64,000 bases of DNA from DATFFO01 sp963772815 (GCA_963772815.1 CAVYYV010000006.1:62001-126000); one strand, 5' to 3'. Positions 33,170-42,370 are shown, numbered from the stretch's first letter. Numbers and translations: made by a program. Notes: generated by a model not told the origin, from the sequence alone.

Positions 33170-34632
33170 CAGGATCCTCCTCCCGACACGCCGATCCGCA
33201 CGTCCTTGAAACGGGCCGGGGCGGCCGGATGGCCGGTGTGCCCGACCTGCATCGGTTGGCCCTTTCCGCAGTTGGGAGTGCCCCATGGGTGCCACTCCTC
33301 ACCACCGGACAGCATGTCCATCGAGCCCCAGAAGCGGGGCGTGATGCCTGTATACGTGGGGTTCTTGAGCATCCGACCCCGCTTGCCGTCCTCGATCTCC
33401 CAGGCCACCTCGCATCCGAACTGGAAGTTGAGGCGCTTGTCGTCGATCGACCAGGAACGGTTGGTTTCCATGAGGATCCCGTACGAAGTGGCAGCGATGA
33501 TCTCCTCCAGGCTGTGGGGGCCGGACCGCAGCCCGACATTCGTCATTCGCACCATCGGCACCCGATTGAACCCGTCGGCTCGCATCATCCCGCCCGGTGG
33601 GAGACCGGCGATGGCGGCTGTGTCACGCCCCGACAGCACCCCCACCCAGAGACCATCCCTGACCAGGTCGACCGGTTGAGCCGGGGTGCCCTCGTCGTCA
33701 AACCCGAACGTGCCCAGAGCTCCCGGGATGGTGGCATCGGCGGTGATGTTCATCAACTCGGATCCGTATCGGAGCGATCCCAACCGCTCGAGATCCAGAA
33801 ACGACGTGCCGGCGAATGCCGCCTCCCATCCCAGAATCCGATCGAGCTCTGTGGCGTGGCCCACCGACTCGTGAATCTGAAGGGCTACCTGGGAACCCTC
33901 CAGAATCAGGTCGAACTCTCCGGAGGGGCATTGGTCGGCCGAGAGCAGCCGGACCGCTTCCTCGGCCAGGGAGGGAGCTCGCGACGGGAGGTCGAAACCC
34001 CGGATCACCTCGTATCCGCCCGTCTGGTACTCACCGAACGACTGCGGGTACGACCGACGCTGAGTCTCCGACTCGCCTACCGCCGTGGCGGCCATGCCAC
34101 CGCCGGATTCGACGATGTGCTGGAAGATCTCGTGCCCCTGCGAGGACACGAACCACTTGTCGGTGTCCCAGAACTCGACCACACCGGTGGCCAGCTCTAC
34201 GCCGTCCACCGCCTTCATCTCCGCCGTCACTCCCACGAGGAGATCCGCCTTGTCGCTGAGCGAGACGGCGAAGGCGTCCTCCTGGAAAGACGTCTCCCAA
34301 CGTGCCGACTCCACCGGCACATCCGCCAGATCGAGGGCGGGCTCACGGCGTACCCGGACCGAGGCCCGGGCTATGGCGGTGGCCAGCTCTCCCACCCGTC
34401 GGGCCTCCTGCTCCGACATGTCGCTGGTGGCGGCAAATCCCCAGGCGGAACCGAGAAGAGCCCTGACGCCTATCCCGGCATCCTCATCACGATCGGTTCG
34501 GTCGATGTCGCCGTTGCGGGCAGCGACCCTCTCATGGCGGCGAATCACGACCCTGGCGTCGGCGTAGGTGGCGCCGGCCGCCACCGCCGACTCCACGGCC
34601 CGGCGAGCCAAATCGAAGCTACCGTCGGTCAT
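33169..34632 (-). CDS. tldD: TldD family metalloprotease, catalytic subunit
   Basis: A 487-residue protein with the zinc-binding motif HESVGHATELDR near residue 260, matching the TldD HExxxH signature. Conserved stretches include FGFDDEGTPAQPVDLVRDG, IMETNRSWSIDDKRLNFQFGCEVAWEI and NPTYTGITPRFWGSMDML. I chose the ATG at 34632 because GGAGG lies just upstream and the ATG overlaps the stop of the AI-2E-family gene (TGATG). A TTG one codon earlier is less likely. It is paired with PmbA, its known partner. Confidence 0.92.
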   Translation of the reverse strand: MTDGSFDLARRAVESAVAAGATYADARVVIRRHERVAARNGDIDRTDRDEDAGIGVRALLGSAWGFAATSDMSEQEARRVGELATAIARASVRVRREPALDLADVPVESARWETSFQEDAFAVSLSDKADLLVGVTAEMKAVDGVELATGVVEFWDTDKWFVSSQGHEIFQHIVESGGGMAATAVGESETQRRSYPQSFGEYQTGGYEVIRGFDLPSRAPSLAEEAVRLLSADQCPSGEFDLILEGSQVALQIHESVGHATELDRILGWEAAFAGTSFLDLERLGSLRYGSELMNITADATIPGALGTFGFDDEGTPAQPVDLVRDGLWVGVLSGRDTAAIAGLPPGGMMRADGFNRVPMVRMTNVGLRSGPHSLEEIIAATSYGILMETNRSWSIDDKRLNFQFGCEVAWEIEDGKRGRMLKNPTYTGITPRFWGSMDMLSGGEEWHPWGTPNCGKGQPMQVGHTGHPAAPARFKDVRIGVSGGGS

Positions 34633-35882
34633 CAATCCTCCGTTTCGCTGTCGGGTGGGCGGTCTGGGTCCACCTTTGTAGTCTCCGCCGTGTCGAAGAG
34701 CCGCTGCTGGTCGCCGGGGTGGCGGCGACGCCGCACCCCGGCGATGCGTTCAGGCCGCTCTGTGTGCTCGATCATGGCCTCTGACGCCTCTTGCCACGAC
34801 TCACCCAGCACCCTGGTCCGCCACAGGTGACCGGCGAGAATCCTGATGGCGGCGGCGGCGGGAACGGCCACCAGGACCCCCAACAGCCCCGCCAGCGCCC
34901 CACCCGCCACCAGGGCCAGCACGATGATGAGTGGTGACAGGTTCACCCGGGTTCGCTGCACCAGAGGAGTGATGATGTGGTTGTCGATCTGCTGAACGGC
35001 AGTGAGGATCGCCACCGCCCACAGGGCTTGGGCCACCGAACCATTGAGGAGCCCGACGATCCCGGCCAGGAATCCGCCCACGACCGGGCCGAGAAAGGGC
35101 ACCATGTTCAGGACTCCAGCGATCACCCCGATGATCAGCCAGAAGGGCAGGTCGATGAGATAGAGGCCGATGCTCGACAGGACACCGACTATGAAGGCAA
35201 CCAGCAGCTGACCTCTCACGAAGGACGACAGCGCCGAGATGAGCCGGGCGCCCACGTGCACCACCTCATCACGGCGACTGAGCGGAATCAGTTCCTGGGC
35301 CGAACGCTGGAACTTCCTGGCGTCCACCATCATGTAGAAGGAGAGCACGGGAGCCAGGATCGTCACTGTGACGGTCTCGGTCACTCCCCGCAACACACGG
35401 CCCGCTCCCGACCCGAAACCTCCGAGCAGACCCTGAATGGTGGACTGGTTATCGGGGTTCTGGAACCACTGCTTGATGGTGTCCGACGTCCACACCGGGC
35501 CCAGGTCGATGCCGAATCGCCCGGACATGGAGTGGAGCCAATCAACGATGCGGTCCCACAGATCGGGCAACTGGGTGGCGAAGTCGCTCGCCTGCTGATT
35601 GATGGCCGGCACAATCAACACCACTCCCAGGGTGATGACTCCGGCGGCGATGAGGAAGGTGATGGCGGTGGCGGCCGGACGGGGCAGTCCCTTGTCGTCG
35701 AAGAAATCGACGATGGGGTTGAGGATCATCGTCAGGCCGAAGGCGAATGCCAGAGGCAGCCAGATGATGCGCACCAGGTCGGCGACGTGCCAGGCGGCCC
35801 AGATCAGCGCAAGCCCGCCGATGGTTGCCCACACCATGAGGGCCAACCGGCGCAGACGGTCTGACGAGGCGGGCGGGATCAC
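34632..35882 (-). CDS. AI-2E family transporter (PerM/TqsA-like)
   Basis: About 416 residues with seven or more hydrophobic helices. Family pattern: LPLAFAFGLTMILNPIVDFFDDKGLPRPAATAITFL at the start, LLVAFIVGVLSSIGLYLIDLPFWLIIGVIAGVLNMVPFLGPVVGG in the middle and IIVLALVAGGALAGLLGVLVAVPAAAAIRIL at the end. The PFLGP and DNHIITPLVQR motifs are characteristic. Members move AI-2 or small solutes. The GTG at 35882 is a guess: the longer frame upstream overlaps the neighbouring gene heavily. The C-terminal tail is hydrophilic and Arg/Asp rich. Confidence 0.88.
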   Translation of the reverse strand: MIPPASSDRLRRLALMVWATIGGLALIWAAWHVADLVRIIWLPLAFAFGLTMILNPIVDFFDDKGLPRPAATAITFLIAAGVITLGVVLIVPAINQQASDFATQLPDLWDRIVDWLHSMSGRFGIDLGPVWTSDTIKQWFQNPDNQSTIQGLLGGFGSGAGRVLRGVTETVTVTILAPVLSFYMMVDARKFQRSAQELIPLSRRDEVVHVGARLISALSSFVRGQLLVAFIVGVLSSIGLYLIDLPFWLIIGVIAGVLNMVPFLGPVVGGFLAGIVGLLNGSVAQALWAVAILTAVQQIDNHIITPLVQRTRVNLSPLIIVLALVAGGALAGLLGVLVAVPAAAAIRILAGHLWRTRVLGESWQEASEAMIEHTERPERIAGVRRRRHPGDQQRLFDTAETTKVDPDRPPDSETED

Positions 35883-35913
35883 GGCGGTGAGTGTATCCCG
35901 AGCCTGTTTCGAA

Positions 35914-36792
35914 TCATCGCTCAGCCAGGCGAGCCGGTGTGTCCCCCTCCACGCGGATGGTCCAGCCGGGCGATCCGGACCCCGCCTGTGGCGAAGAGAA
36001 GTCGCCGTCGTCAGACGACCAGCCGGAAGGAACGGAAGCCGGGCCCACCACCCGGACGGGGCTCCCCGATGGGACCGAGAGGTCGAAGTTCCCGGAGAGC
36101 ACGACCTCCGCACCCGCCTCGGGCGGGGCTCCCAGGCTCACATTCCCCGATCCGCCCATGGCCAGCGCGTCGATCTCCAGACCGGTGAGATCGGCGTCGA
36201 TGGAGCCGTTCAGGACCAGCCTCCACCCAACGATGGGGGCCAGACCCAGCTTCCAACCCGAGAACCTGTACCAGGCGGGAGCCTTCTCGTCGGAGTCCAT
36301 CACGATCGAAAGAGCACCATCGACCGAGGTCTCCTTCGCCTGGGGCACACCAACATCACCGCCTCTGAGAATGGGATCGACCACGTAACCCACCCCGGCT
36401 TCTGTTCCGTGCACGATCAAATCTCCTGAGATCTGGACGGTGAGACGGGTGGGGTTGCTGAGCTCCTCTGCGGGGGGGCCGGTCAACCGACCCTCGGCCG
36501 TGGGCAACTGACTCCATCCCCCGAGATGCAGCGAAATGGCCAACACGAGAGCAGTGAAGATCGCCAGGGGGAGGACGGCCCCGGCGCGGTCATGGTTACG
36601 ACGCCCTCGCCATGAGCCGATGAGCCCGGCCGCGACCACCACCAGCACCAGGGGCCACATGGCCACCAAGTCGACCACAAGTGCCGGGGACAGGATGCCC
36701 GAGACCAGCCCCAGAGCGGCGACGACCACCAGGACGCCAACCAATATCCAGGCCGCCACGACGAAGGGGTGGCGGCCCCTGGGGGCGGTCAT
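35914..36792 (-). CDS. Membrane protein with an extracytoplasmic beta-rich domain (LiaF-like)
   Basis: A 292-residue protein. Three hydrophobic helices fill residues 10-95. The rest is an extracytoplasmic region rich in Gly, Ser and Val with repeated short beta-like patterns (ISGDLIVHG, NGSIDADLTGLEIDALAMGGSGNVSLG, VVLSGNFDLSVPSG). This organisation resembles LiaF/DUF2154-type cell-envelope stress proteins, but no diagnostic motif is seen. The start overlaps the LytR_C gene stop (36789-36792). Confidence 0.6.
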   Translation of the reverse strand: MTAPRGRHPFVVAAWILVGVLVVVAALGLVSGILSPALVVDLVAMWPLVLVVVAAGLIGSWRGRRNHDRAGAVLPLAIFTALVLAISLHLGGWSQLPTAEGRLTGPPAEELSNPTRLTVQISGDLIVHGTEAGVGYVVDPILRGGDVGVPQAKETSVDGALSIVMDSDEKAPAWYRFSGWKLGLAPIVGWRLVLNGSIDADLTGLEIDALAMGGSGNVSLGAPPEAGAEVVLSGNFDLSVPSGSPVRVVGPASVPSGWSSDDGDFSSPQAGSGSPGWTIRVEGDTPARLAER

Positions 36793-37364
36793 CCCTGATA
36801 GGAGCTGCCGATGACCACAACCAGGTCGGCCCCGCTCGACTGGACCGGCCCCTGATCAGTGGACAGAGTGGCATCGGGAACGGAATCTGCCAGAACCTGC
36901 GCCTCGAGCGAGAAGCCATCGGCGTAGAAGATCGTCGTATCGGAGAGCTCCGGCGTGTAGTTGTCGGGAGGGAGTGTCTCATAGCCGAGGCCCTCCAGTT
37001 GACTGGTGAGGTCGGCGGCGATACCCGTTCGACCGGTGGAGTTGAGGACCACCACGGTCACCTGTGCCGGTGGCCGGACCTCCCGTATGGTCGTGGCCGT
37101 GGTCGCGGTGGTGGGTTCCGTCGTGTCGGCGACGGTCGATGTGGCGCCATCGACGGTGCTGGTGGGACCGATCGTGGTAGTGGTCGTGGCATCGGGGGCG
37201 ACGGAGGTGGAGGTAGTGTCGCTACCTCCATTGCCTCGGCCCGCCCAGAGCGACAGGCCCCCGAACACGATCGCACCGACGATCAGGATCCCCGCCACCA
37301 GGAACAAGACGTCCCTGTAGAACCCGGGGCCAGAGCGCCGGGAATGGCGTCCGCGAGTACTCAT
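36789..37364 (-). CDS. LytR C-terminal domain protein
   Basis: A 191-residue membrane-anchored protein. A basic N-terminus leads to one transmembrane helix (VLFLVAGILIVGAIVFGGLSLWA), then a long Thr/Ser linker of about 60 residues. The C-terminal domain begins VTVVVLNSTGRTGIAADLTSQLEGLGYET and ends ADLVVVIGSSYQ. VxVLNxTxxxGLA is the hallmark of the LytR_C domain found after LytR-CpsA-Psr ligases. Here the ligase part is absent. It overlaps its neighbours on both sides by four bases. Confidence 0.8.
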   Translation of the reverse strand: MSTRGRHSRRSGPGFYRDVLFLVAGILIVGAIVFGGLSLWAGRGNGGSDTTSTSVAPDATTTTTIGPTSTVDGATSTVADTTEPTTATTATTIREVRPPAQVTVVVLNSTGRTGIAADLTSQLEGLGYETLPPDNYTPELSDTTIFYADGFSLEAQVLADSVPDATLSTDQGPVQSSGADLVVVIGSSYQG

Positions 37365-37591
37365 GAGGTCCTAGCTACCTCGGTGTGCGATACCAGCCTG
37401 CGAAGACGCCGAACCGTGAGGGGGTCGTATCGTTCTGCGTCGGCACACCACAGCAGCTCCGCCAGCCTGTCGTAATAGGCAGCGGCGCCCAGGCCGACCT
37501 GGTCCGATATGGTCCATTCCTTGGGTCCCGGCTGTTGCCACCAGGTGCGCTCGAGATCCAGGATGGCGCGGTCAACTCCCGTGAGCCTCAC
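37361..37591 (-). CDS. DUF3263 domain protein
   Basis: A 76-residue protein that matches DUF3263: LTGVDRAILDLERTWWQQPG followed by a YYDRLAELL helix and RRLRRL. The conserved Trp-Trp and Tyr pairs are present. DUF3263 proteins are small actinobacterial proteins of unknown role, commonly next to LytR_C-like genes. The GTG at 37591 gives the length usual for the family. The stop overlaps the LytR_C start, so the three envelope genes form a unit. Confidence 0.8.
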   Translation of the reverse strand: MRLTGVDRAILDLERTWWQQPGPKEWTISDQVGLGAAAYYDRLAELLWCADAERYDPLTVRRLRRLVSHTEVARTS

Positions 37592-37856
37592 GGGGCAAGG
37601 GTATCGGCAACAGGGCGAATTTCCGCGTCTTATCACCCGACCCAGGTCTGGCTCGATTCCCAGTTCAGGATCTGGACAGAGGGGATCCTGGATGAGGCGT
37701 GGCCCAAAGGAGAATCGACCCCGCGGGTTGGCCGTCAGCGTACGGGGTGGTCGGGCGGCCCGTTCGCCGACACACATCAGCGTGCGAAATCGAGGCCCCG
37801 ATGCCCTGGCGTTTACCATGCCGAGGAGGCTGGCATTGTCGATACGGCCTTACTTC

Positions 37857-37928
37857 GCCGGGTTAGCTCAGTGGTAGAGCAACCGCCTTGTAAGCGGTAG
37901 GTCGTCGGTTCAATCCCGACACCCGGCT
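37857..37928 (+). tRNA. tRNA-Thr (anticodon TGT)
   Basis: A 72-nt cloverleaf. The acceptor strands GCCGGGT (37857-37863) and ACCCGGC (37921-37927) pair fully. The anticodon stem ACCGC/GCGGT holds the loop CTTGTAA, giving anticodon TGT. The T-arm is GTCGG-TTCAATC-CCGAC. The CCA end is not encoded (CCG follows). It is convergent with rlmB. The 260 bases between it and the DUF3263 start hold nothing I recognise. Confidence 0.95.
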
Positions 37929-37935
37929 CCGCTGA

Positions 37936-38667
37936 TCACGAACGGACCCTGAAGATCTCGAACGCGGCCAGGGCCGCTGCCACCGAAACGTTGAGGGACT
38001 CCACCGTGCCCTCCATGGGAACGGCGGCCAGGACGTCGACCCGCTCCGCCACCAGGCGGCTCAGTCCGCCACCTTCCTCTCCCACCACCAGTGCTACCGG
38101 CTCGGTGAGGAGGGCCAGGCCGAACAGGCGCTCGGGGCCCGCCGAATCCAGGCCCACCGACCAAACGTCGAGCTTCTTCAGGTGGGACAAAGCTTCCGCC
38201 ACCGAGCCCACGGACGCAACCCTGGCCTGTTCAAGAGCTCCTGCGGCCGCCTTGAACGCCGTTCCGTTGAGCGGAGCGGCACGGCGCTCAGCGACAACCA
38301 GGCCGAGAACCCCCGCCGCAACGGACGAGCGCACGATGGCGCCCAAATTGTGAGGGTCGACCACGTGGTCCACGACCATCATGGCGGTGGGAATGACGGC
38401 GGCCGCCACCTCCTCGAGGGAGACGAACGGAATCGGGCTGCATCGGGCCACCACTCCCTGCGGGGCGGTCGTGTCGGCCAGAGAACGCACGTCATCGATC
38501 GGGCTCACCGACCCGCCGAATGCTTCCACCGAATCGATGATCTCCCTCACCGGTGGGCGATGGAGCCGATCCTTTTCCACGCGGAGAACCTCGACCCGAC
38601 CCGCCGCGGCCGCAGCGGCCACGGCGTGAAGGCCCTCGACCTTATCCCCGAACCCAGCGCGCCCCAT
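37936..38667 (-). CDS. rlmB: 23S rRNA 2'-O-methyltransferase (TrmH/RlmB family)
   Basis: A 243-residue SPOUT methyltransferase. The N-terminal substrate-binding part begins GDKVEGLHAVAAAAAAGRVEVLRV. The SPOUT knot motifs are VVDHVVDPHNLGAIVRSSVAAGVLGLVV (with NxxxxxR), VALVVGEEGGGLS, and the final VPMEGTVESLNVSVAAALAAFEIFR. This is the RlmB class, which methylates G2251 of 23S rRNA using SAM. The start overlaps the end of cysS by 26 bases. The cysS-rlmB order is common in actinobacteria. Confidence 0.92.
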   Translation of the reverse strand: MGRAGFGDKVEGLHAVAAAAAAGRVEVLRVEKDRLHRPPVREIIDSVEAFGGSVSPIDDVRSLADTTAPQGVVARCSPIPFVSLEEVAAAVIPTAMMVVDHVVDPHNLGAIVRSSVAAGVLGLVVAERRAAPLNGTAFKAAAGALEQARVASVGSVAEALSHLKKLDVWSVGLDSAGPERLFGLALLTEPVALVVGEEGGGLSRLVAERVDVLAAVPMEGTVESLNVSVAAALAAFEIFRVRS

Positions 38668-40051
38668 CGGGCGTGTCCTCCACCACCACATCCACGTCCG
38701 CCAGCCGATCCCGGATGGCATCGGCCCGAGCGAAATCACGATCCGCCCTGGCGTCGGCGCGGACGGCGAGCAGTCCTTCGACGGTCGACTCCGCATCGCC
38801 GGAGGGATCGACTCCGTAGGCGGTGGCCAGCTCGGCCAATGCCTCGCGGTCGAGTGAGGCCGTCTGGGAGAGGTCCTGGTCGAGGCCGAGTACCTCGACC
38901 AACTCCCTCACCGCAGCCACCGTTGCGGAGGCATCCTCACCTTCGTCGAGCATCCGATTCGCCTCCCGGATGGCGTCGAAGAGAGTGCCCACTGCGGCCG
39001 GTGTGGCGAAGTCGTCGTCCATGGCGGCCCGGAAGGCATCGATGACCTCTGGAGCAGGTGGACCGGAGGACTCGGGAACCCGCTCCAGGAGCCGCTCGAT
39101 CCGCCTGTACGCCTCTGCCGCCTCCTCCACCAGCGCCTCTGAGTATTCGATGGGGGCCCGGTAGTGGGCCCGGACGAACAAGAGACGCAGAGCCATTCCT
39201 CCGTACTTGTCGAGAGCGGTGATCAGGTCGACCACGTTCCCGGTCGACTTGGCCATCTTGGCTCCGCCCAGGTTGACCATGCCGTTGTGCAGCCAATAGC
39301 GGGCCAACCGCTCGCCGGTGGCGCATTCGGACTGAGCGATCTCGTTCTCGTGATGCGGAAAGATCAGGTCGGTCCCCCCCGAGTGGATGTCGAAGTCGTT
39401 TCCCAGATAACGCGCCGCCATGGCCGAGCATTCGATATGCCACCCGGGCCGCCCCGGGCCCCAGGGTGAATCCCAGTACGGCTCTCCCGGCTTGGCTCCC
39501 TTCCAGAGGGCGAAGTCGAGAGGGTCGTGTTTCACCTCGTTGGGCTCGATGCGGGTGCCCGAGCGCATCTCGTCCAGGTTCTGATTGGAGAGCTTGCCGT
39601 AGTCCTCATCGGATCGAACCGAGAAATAGACATCATCGCCCGCCTGGTAGGCCTTGCCCTGGTCGATCAGCGCCGAGATCAGCTGATGCATCTCGGCGAT
39701 GTGCTCGGTGGCGAGAGGCTCGATGTCGGGGTCGAGCACCCCCAGGCGGTGGTAACCATCGGCGAATTCGGCCGACATGCGGGTGGCGTAGGTGGCTACG
39801 TCTTCACCCGATTCCGCCGCCTTGGCGATGATCTTGTCCTCGATGTCGGTGATGTTGCGGACGAAGGTCACCCGGTACCCGCTCCAGAGCAGATAGCGCC
39901 GGATGACGTCGAACACTACCGCCGACCGGCCGTGACCGACATGGGGGGGGCTCTGCACGGTGGGCCCGCACACGTAGAACCCGATCTCCCCCTCTGTGCG
40001 AGGCTCCAGGGGGACCTGGGCGTGCTGCAGCGTGCTGTAGAGGCGGATCAT
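38642..40051 (-). CDS. cysS: Cysteinyl-tRNA synthetase
   Basis: A 469-residue class I synthetase. It contains YVCGPTVQSPPHVGHGRSAVVFDVIRRYL with the HIGH-type motif, the zinc-binding and Cys-recognition region WHIECSAMA, HSGGTDLIFPHHENEIAQS, and the KMSKS loop as KMAKSTGN. The length and start (ATG at 40051) are normal. The Ala in KMAKS is a mild variant seen in some synthetases. Confidence 0.96.
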   Translation of the reverse strand: MIRLYSTLQHAQVPLEPRTEGEIGFYVCGPTVQSPPHVGHGRSAVVFDVIRRYLLWSGYRVTFVRNITDIEDKIIAKAAESGEDVATYATRMSAEFADGYHRLGVLDPDIEPLATEHIAEMHQLISALIDQGKAYQAGDDVYFSVRSDEDYGKLSNQNLDEMRSGTRIEPNEVKHDPLDFALWKGAKPGEPYWDSPWGPGRPGWHIECSAMAARYLGNDFDIHSGGTDLIFPHHENEIAQSECATGERLARYWLHNGMVNLGGAKMAKSTGNVVDLITALDKYGGMALRLLFVRAHYRAPIEYSEALVEEAAEAYRRIERLLERVPESSGPPAPEVIDAFRAAMDDDFATPAAVGTLFDAIREANRMLDEGEDASATVAAVRELVEVLGLDQDLSQTASLDREALAELATAYGVDPSGDAESTVEGLLAVRADARADRDFARADAIRDRLADVDVVVEDTPDGARWVRG

Positions 40052-40179
40052 GAAACATCCAGCGTAGCTAGGCCGGTTAAGACCCAGACGAGGGACGGGC
40101 TTGCCCGGGGCCTTCGGGCCCATCCCCCTACTTCCCGCCCGCGACGGCAGGGGGACAAAGGCAGAGCTTCTTCCCGCCC
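40052..40179. repeat. Intergenic hairpin repeat between cysS and ispF
   Basis: The 128-bp gap contains short inverted repeats (GCCCGGGGCCTTCGGGCCC around 40100) and the stretch GGCAGGGGGACAAA. The latter is identical to one at 25045-25058, with similar hairpin-rich surroundings. The function is unknown. It may be a dispersed repeat or a weak terminator for ispF. Confidence 0.45.
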
Positions 40180-40677
40180 TCAGTCCAGGGAGCGGAGCAC
40201 TACTACTGCCGTTACGGCTATGCCCTCGTCGCGTCCGGTGAAACCGAGGCCATCGGTGGTGGTCGCCTTGACCGAGACGGAGTCTGGCTCCACGACTGCC
40301 AAGCGCTCCGCCAGTGCCTCCCGCATAGAACGCCGATGGGGGGCGATCCGGACCTCCTCGGCCACCACGGTGACATCACAGGCTGCCACAAACCAACCCG
40401 CCTCGTGGGCTGCCATCGCTGCCCGACGGACCATGTCCATGGAGTTGGCGTCACGCCAGCGGGCGTCGTGGGAGGGGAAGTGCTCTCCGATATCACCCAG
40501 GCCCGCTGCGCCGAGAATGGCGTCGACCACGGCGTGCGCCAACACATCACCATCGGATGTAGCGGCCACTCCCCTGGTCTCGTCGACCACGACCCCGGCC
40601 AGGATCAGAGGACCGGGTCCCTCGAAACGATGGGCGTCATATCCCCAACCGACCCGGACGTCGGTGCCGACGTACAC
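40180..40677 (-). CDS. ispF: 2-C-methyl-D-erythritol 2,4-cyclodiphosphate synthase
   Basis: A 165-residue MEP-pathway enzyme that cyclises CDP-methylerythritol 2-phosphate. The zinc-binding GYDAHRF begins the fold. SDGDVLAHAVVDAILGAAGLGDIGEHFP carries the conserved SDGDVxxHA motif. ATTTDGLGFTGRDEGI is the C-terminal signature. The start is a GTG. It normally sits next to, or is fused with, ispD, but carD directly precedes it and no ispD is seen in this window. Confidence 0.95.
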   Translation of the reverse strand: MYVGTDVRVGWGYDAHRFEGPGPLILAGVVVDETRGVAATSDGDVLAHAVVDAILGAAGLGDIGEHFPSHDARWRDANSMDMVRRAAMAAHEAGWFVAACDVTVVAEEVRIAPHRRSMREALAERLAVVEPDSVSVKATTTDGLGFTGRDEGIAVTAVVVLRSLD

Positions 40678-40686
40678 CGAGGGCGC

Positions 40687-41196
40687 TCAGTCTTCTTCCG
40701 GTTCTATCACCGGTAGCGCCCGATCCAGCTTGGTGATGGCCTCCTCATCGTCGATCTGGAGGGAGAAGGCCAGCTCAGAGCTGAGAGCCACCCTTGCCTT
40801 GGAGAGCATCCGCTTGAGGGCAGGGCTGATCCCCTTGGTCTGCTGGGCATAGGTGAGATCTCGCACCACCTCGGCCACCTGGAAGATGTCGCCCGAGGTC
40901 ATCTTCTCGTTCAGCACCTTGTACCAGCGGCTCCAGTTGGATCCCGCCTCCTCCGGCTCCTCCTTGAGGGACTTGAGCACGTTGCGTGCCGCCGTCTTGG
41001 ATATCACCGGCCGGATCAGCTCATCCATACCCTCCAGCGGCACCATCACGGTGAGCTGTTCCGTGGCGATATCGAGGACGTAATAGTCCTTTTTCTCGCC
41101 ATTGAATTCCTGCTTGAGCTTCTTGGCGATGGTGGCGGCCCCGTGCTGGGGATGGACCACCTTGTCGCCGATTGCGAATTTCGATTTCTTAGCCAT
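40687..41196 (-). CDS. carD: CarD-family RNA-polymerase-binding transcription regulator
   Basis: A 169-residue protein. The N-terminal CarD/TRCF domain (FAIGDKVVHPQHGAATIAKK, DYYVLDIATEQLTVMVPLEGM) binds the RNA polymerase beta subunit. The C-terminal DNA-contacting helices contain SNWSRWYKVLNEKMTSGDIFQVAEVVRDL. CarD is essential in mycobacteria, where it stabilises open complexes at rRNA promoters. The ATG at 41196 gives a clean family start (MAKKSKFAIGDKVVHP). Confidence 0.95.
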   Translation of the reverse strand: MAKKSKFAIGDKVVHPQHGAATIAKKLKQEFNGEKKDYYVLDIATEQLTVMVPLEGMDELIRPVISKTAARNVLKSLKEEPEEAGSNWSRWYKVLNEKMTSGDIFQVAEVVRDLTYAQQTKGISPALKRMLSKARVALSSELAFSLQIDDEEAITKLDRALPVIEPEED

Positions 41197-41292
41197 CAAC
41201 GAGGCGGCATTGTACAGGGCCGGCCCCGCCTGGCGGAAAGGCGCCGGCCAGGATGACCGCTCGGCGGACCGACCAGGGTTGCGGTCTGGGGC

Positions 41293-42356
41293 TCAATCGA
41301 GATCCGGATCCCACAGCTCGGCGGCGGAGAGGAGCCGATCGAAGAAGGTTCGCAGTTGGAGTGCCCTGGCCGAGCCGATCCCCTCGACCTCCTCCAGCTT
41401 GTCCTGATCCGCCATGAGCAGGCGATCGAAGCCCTTGAAGTGCCGGACCAATTCCTCGCGCACCTGGTCGGGCAGCCTGCCCACCTTCGAGAGGAGCCGA
41501 AAACCGCGTGGGTGGCGGCATCGTCCAGGTCGACGAACCCGACCGTGTGGCCGACCCGGGATGGGTCCTCGAGATCGGACCCCGACAACTCCGTCAGAGC
41601 GGCTGCCGCCTTGGCCAGTGTTGAATCACGCCGGGGTTTGACGTAGTCCATCAGGGTGACGGTCCGGATGTGCTCGACACCCCGGACCATGTCGGCCAGT
41701 TGGACCCACATCAGGCCACCCTCGTCGCCCAGTGTGATGGCCTCCTGCTCGATCGACACACCGACCCGCCGCACCAGCTCGCTCCGCTGCAGGAGCGTGA
41801 CCACCGGCCGGTAGGTGGCCAGCCCGGTCACCTCCAGCATGGTGAGACGGCTCTCGGCATCGTCGAGGCGCCTGCGTAGCCGGTCGAGCGTCTGGAGATC
41901 CTGGTTGACCCGGGCCGCCACCTCTGTCGGACGATCCAGCTGCACTTTCTGGCTGTCGTAGTAGAGGGTTGCGATCTTGCGGCCCTCGCTGACGGCGACC
42001 ACCGGCCGCTTGGTCTGAATCGCCATGCGCTCGGCCGTGCGGTGGCGGGACCCGGTCTCCTCGGTGGGGATGGTGCCGTCGGGCACGAAGTGCACGTTGG
42101 CGGACAGGATGTGCTCCATCTCCTCGTCGACCACGATCCCCCCGTCCATCTTGGCGAGCTCAGAGAGTCGGGCCGGGGTGAAGTAGGCGCCGTCGAGCCC
42201 GAACCCACCCGAACTGGCTTCATCGACCACCGAGCCGGAACCGATCACGATCAGGGCTCCTTTGGCCATCTGGATTATGCGTTCCAGGGCCTGGCGCATA
42301 GGTGTGCCCGGCGCCAGCCGCTCGAGGATCGCAAGGATCGAATCGGAGTCGCCCAC
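41293..42356 (-). pseudogene. disA: Diadenylate cyclase DisA, frameshifted near its C-terminus
   Basis: The first 290 codons encode a clear DisA: the DAC domain with GGFGLDGAYFTPARLSELA and RHRTAERMA (the DGA and RHR motifs), then the linker helices. At VFGS near 41487 the frame is lost. The correct continuation LSKVGRLPDQVREELVRHFKGFDRLLMADQDKLEEVEGIGSARALQL is in another minus-strand frame and ends at 41293. One base is missing. Restored, the protein has the expected length, including the helix-hairpin-helix DNA-binding domain. DisA makes c-di-AMP and scans DNA. The adjacent radA is its usual neighbour. Confidence 0.88.
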
Positions 42357-42370
42357 GGCAGGTCAGGCTA

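Noticed and set aside
31841..34632. RiPP or microcin biosynthesis cluster
   Set aside because: Only the TldD/PmbA protease pair is present; no cyclase, dehydratase or precursor gene is seen.
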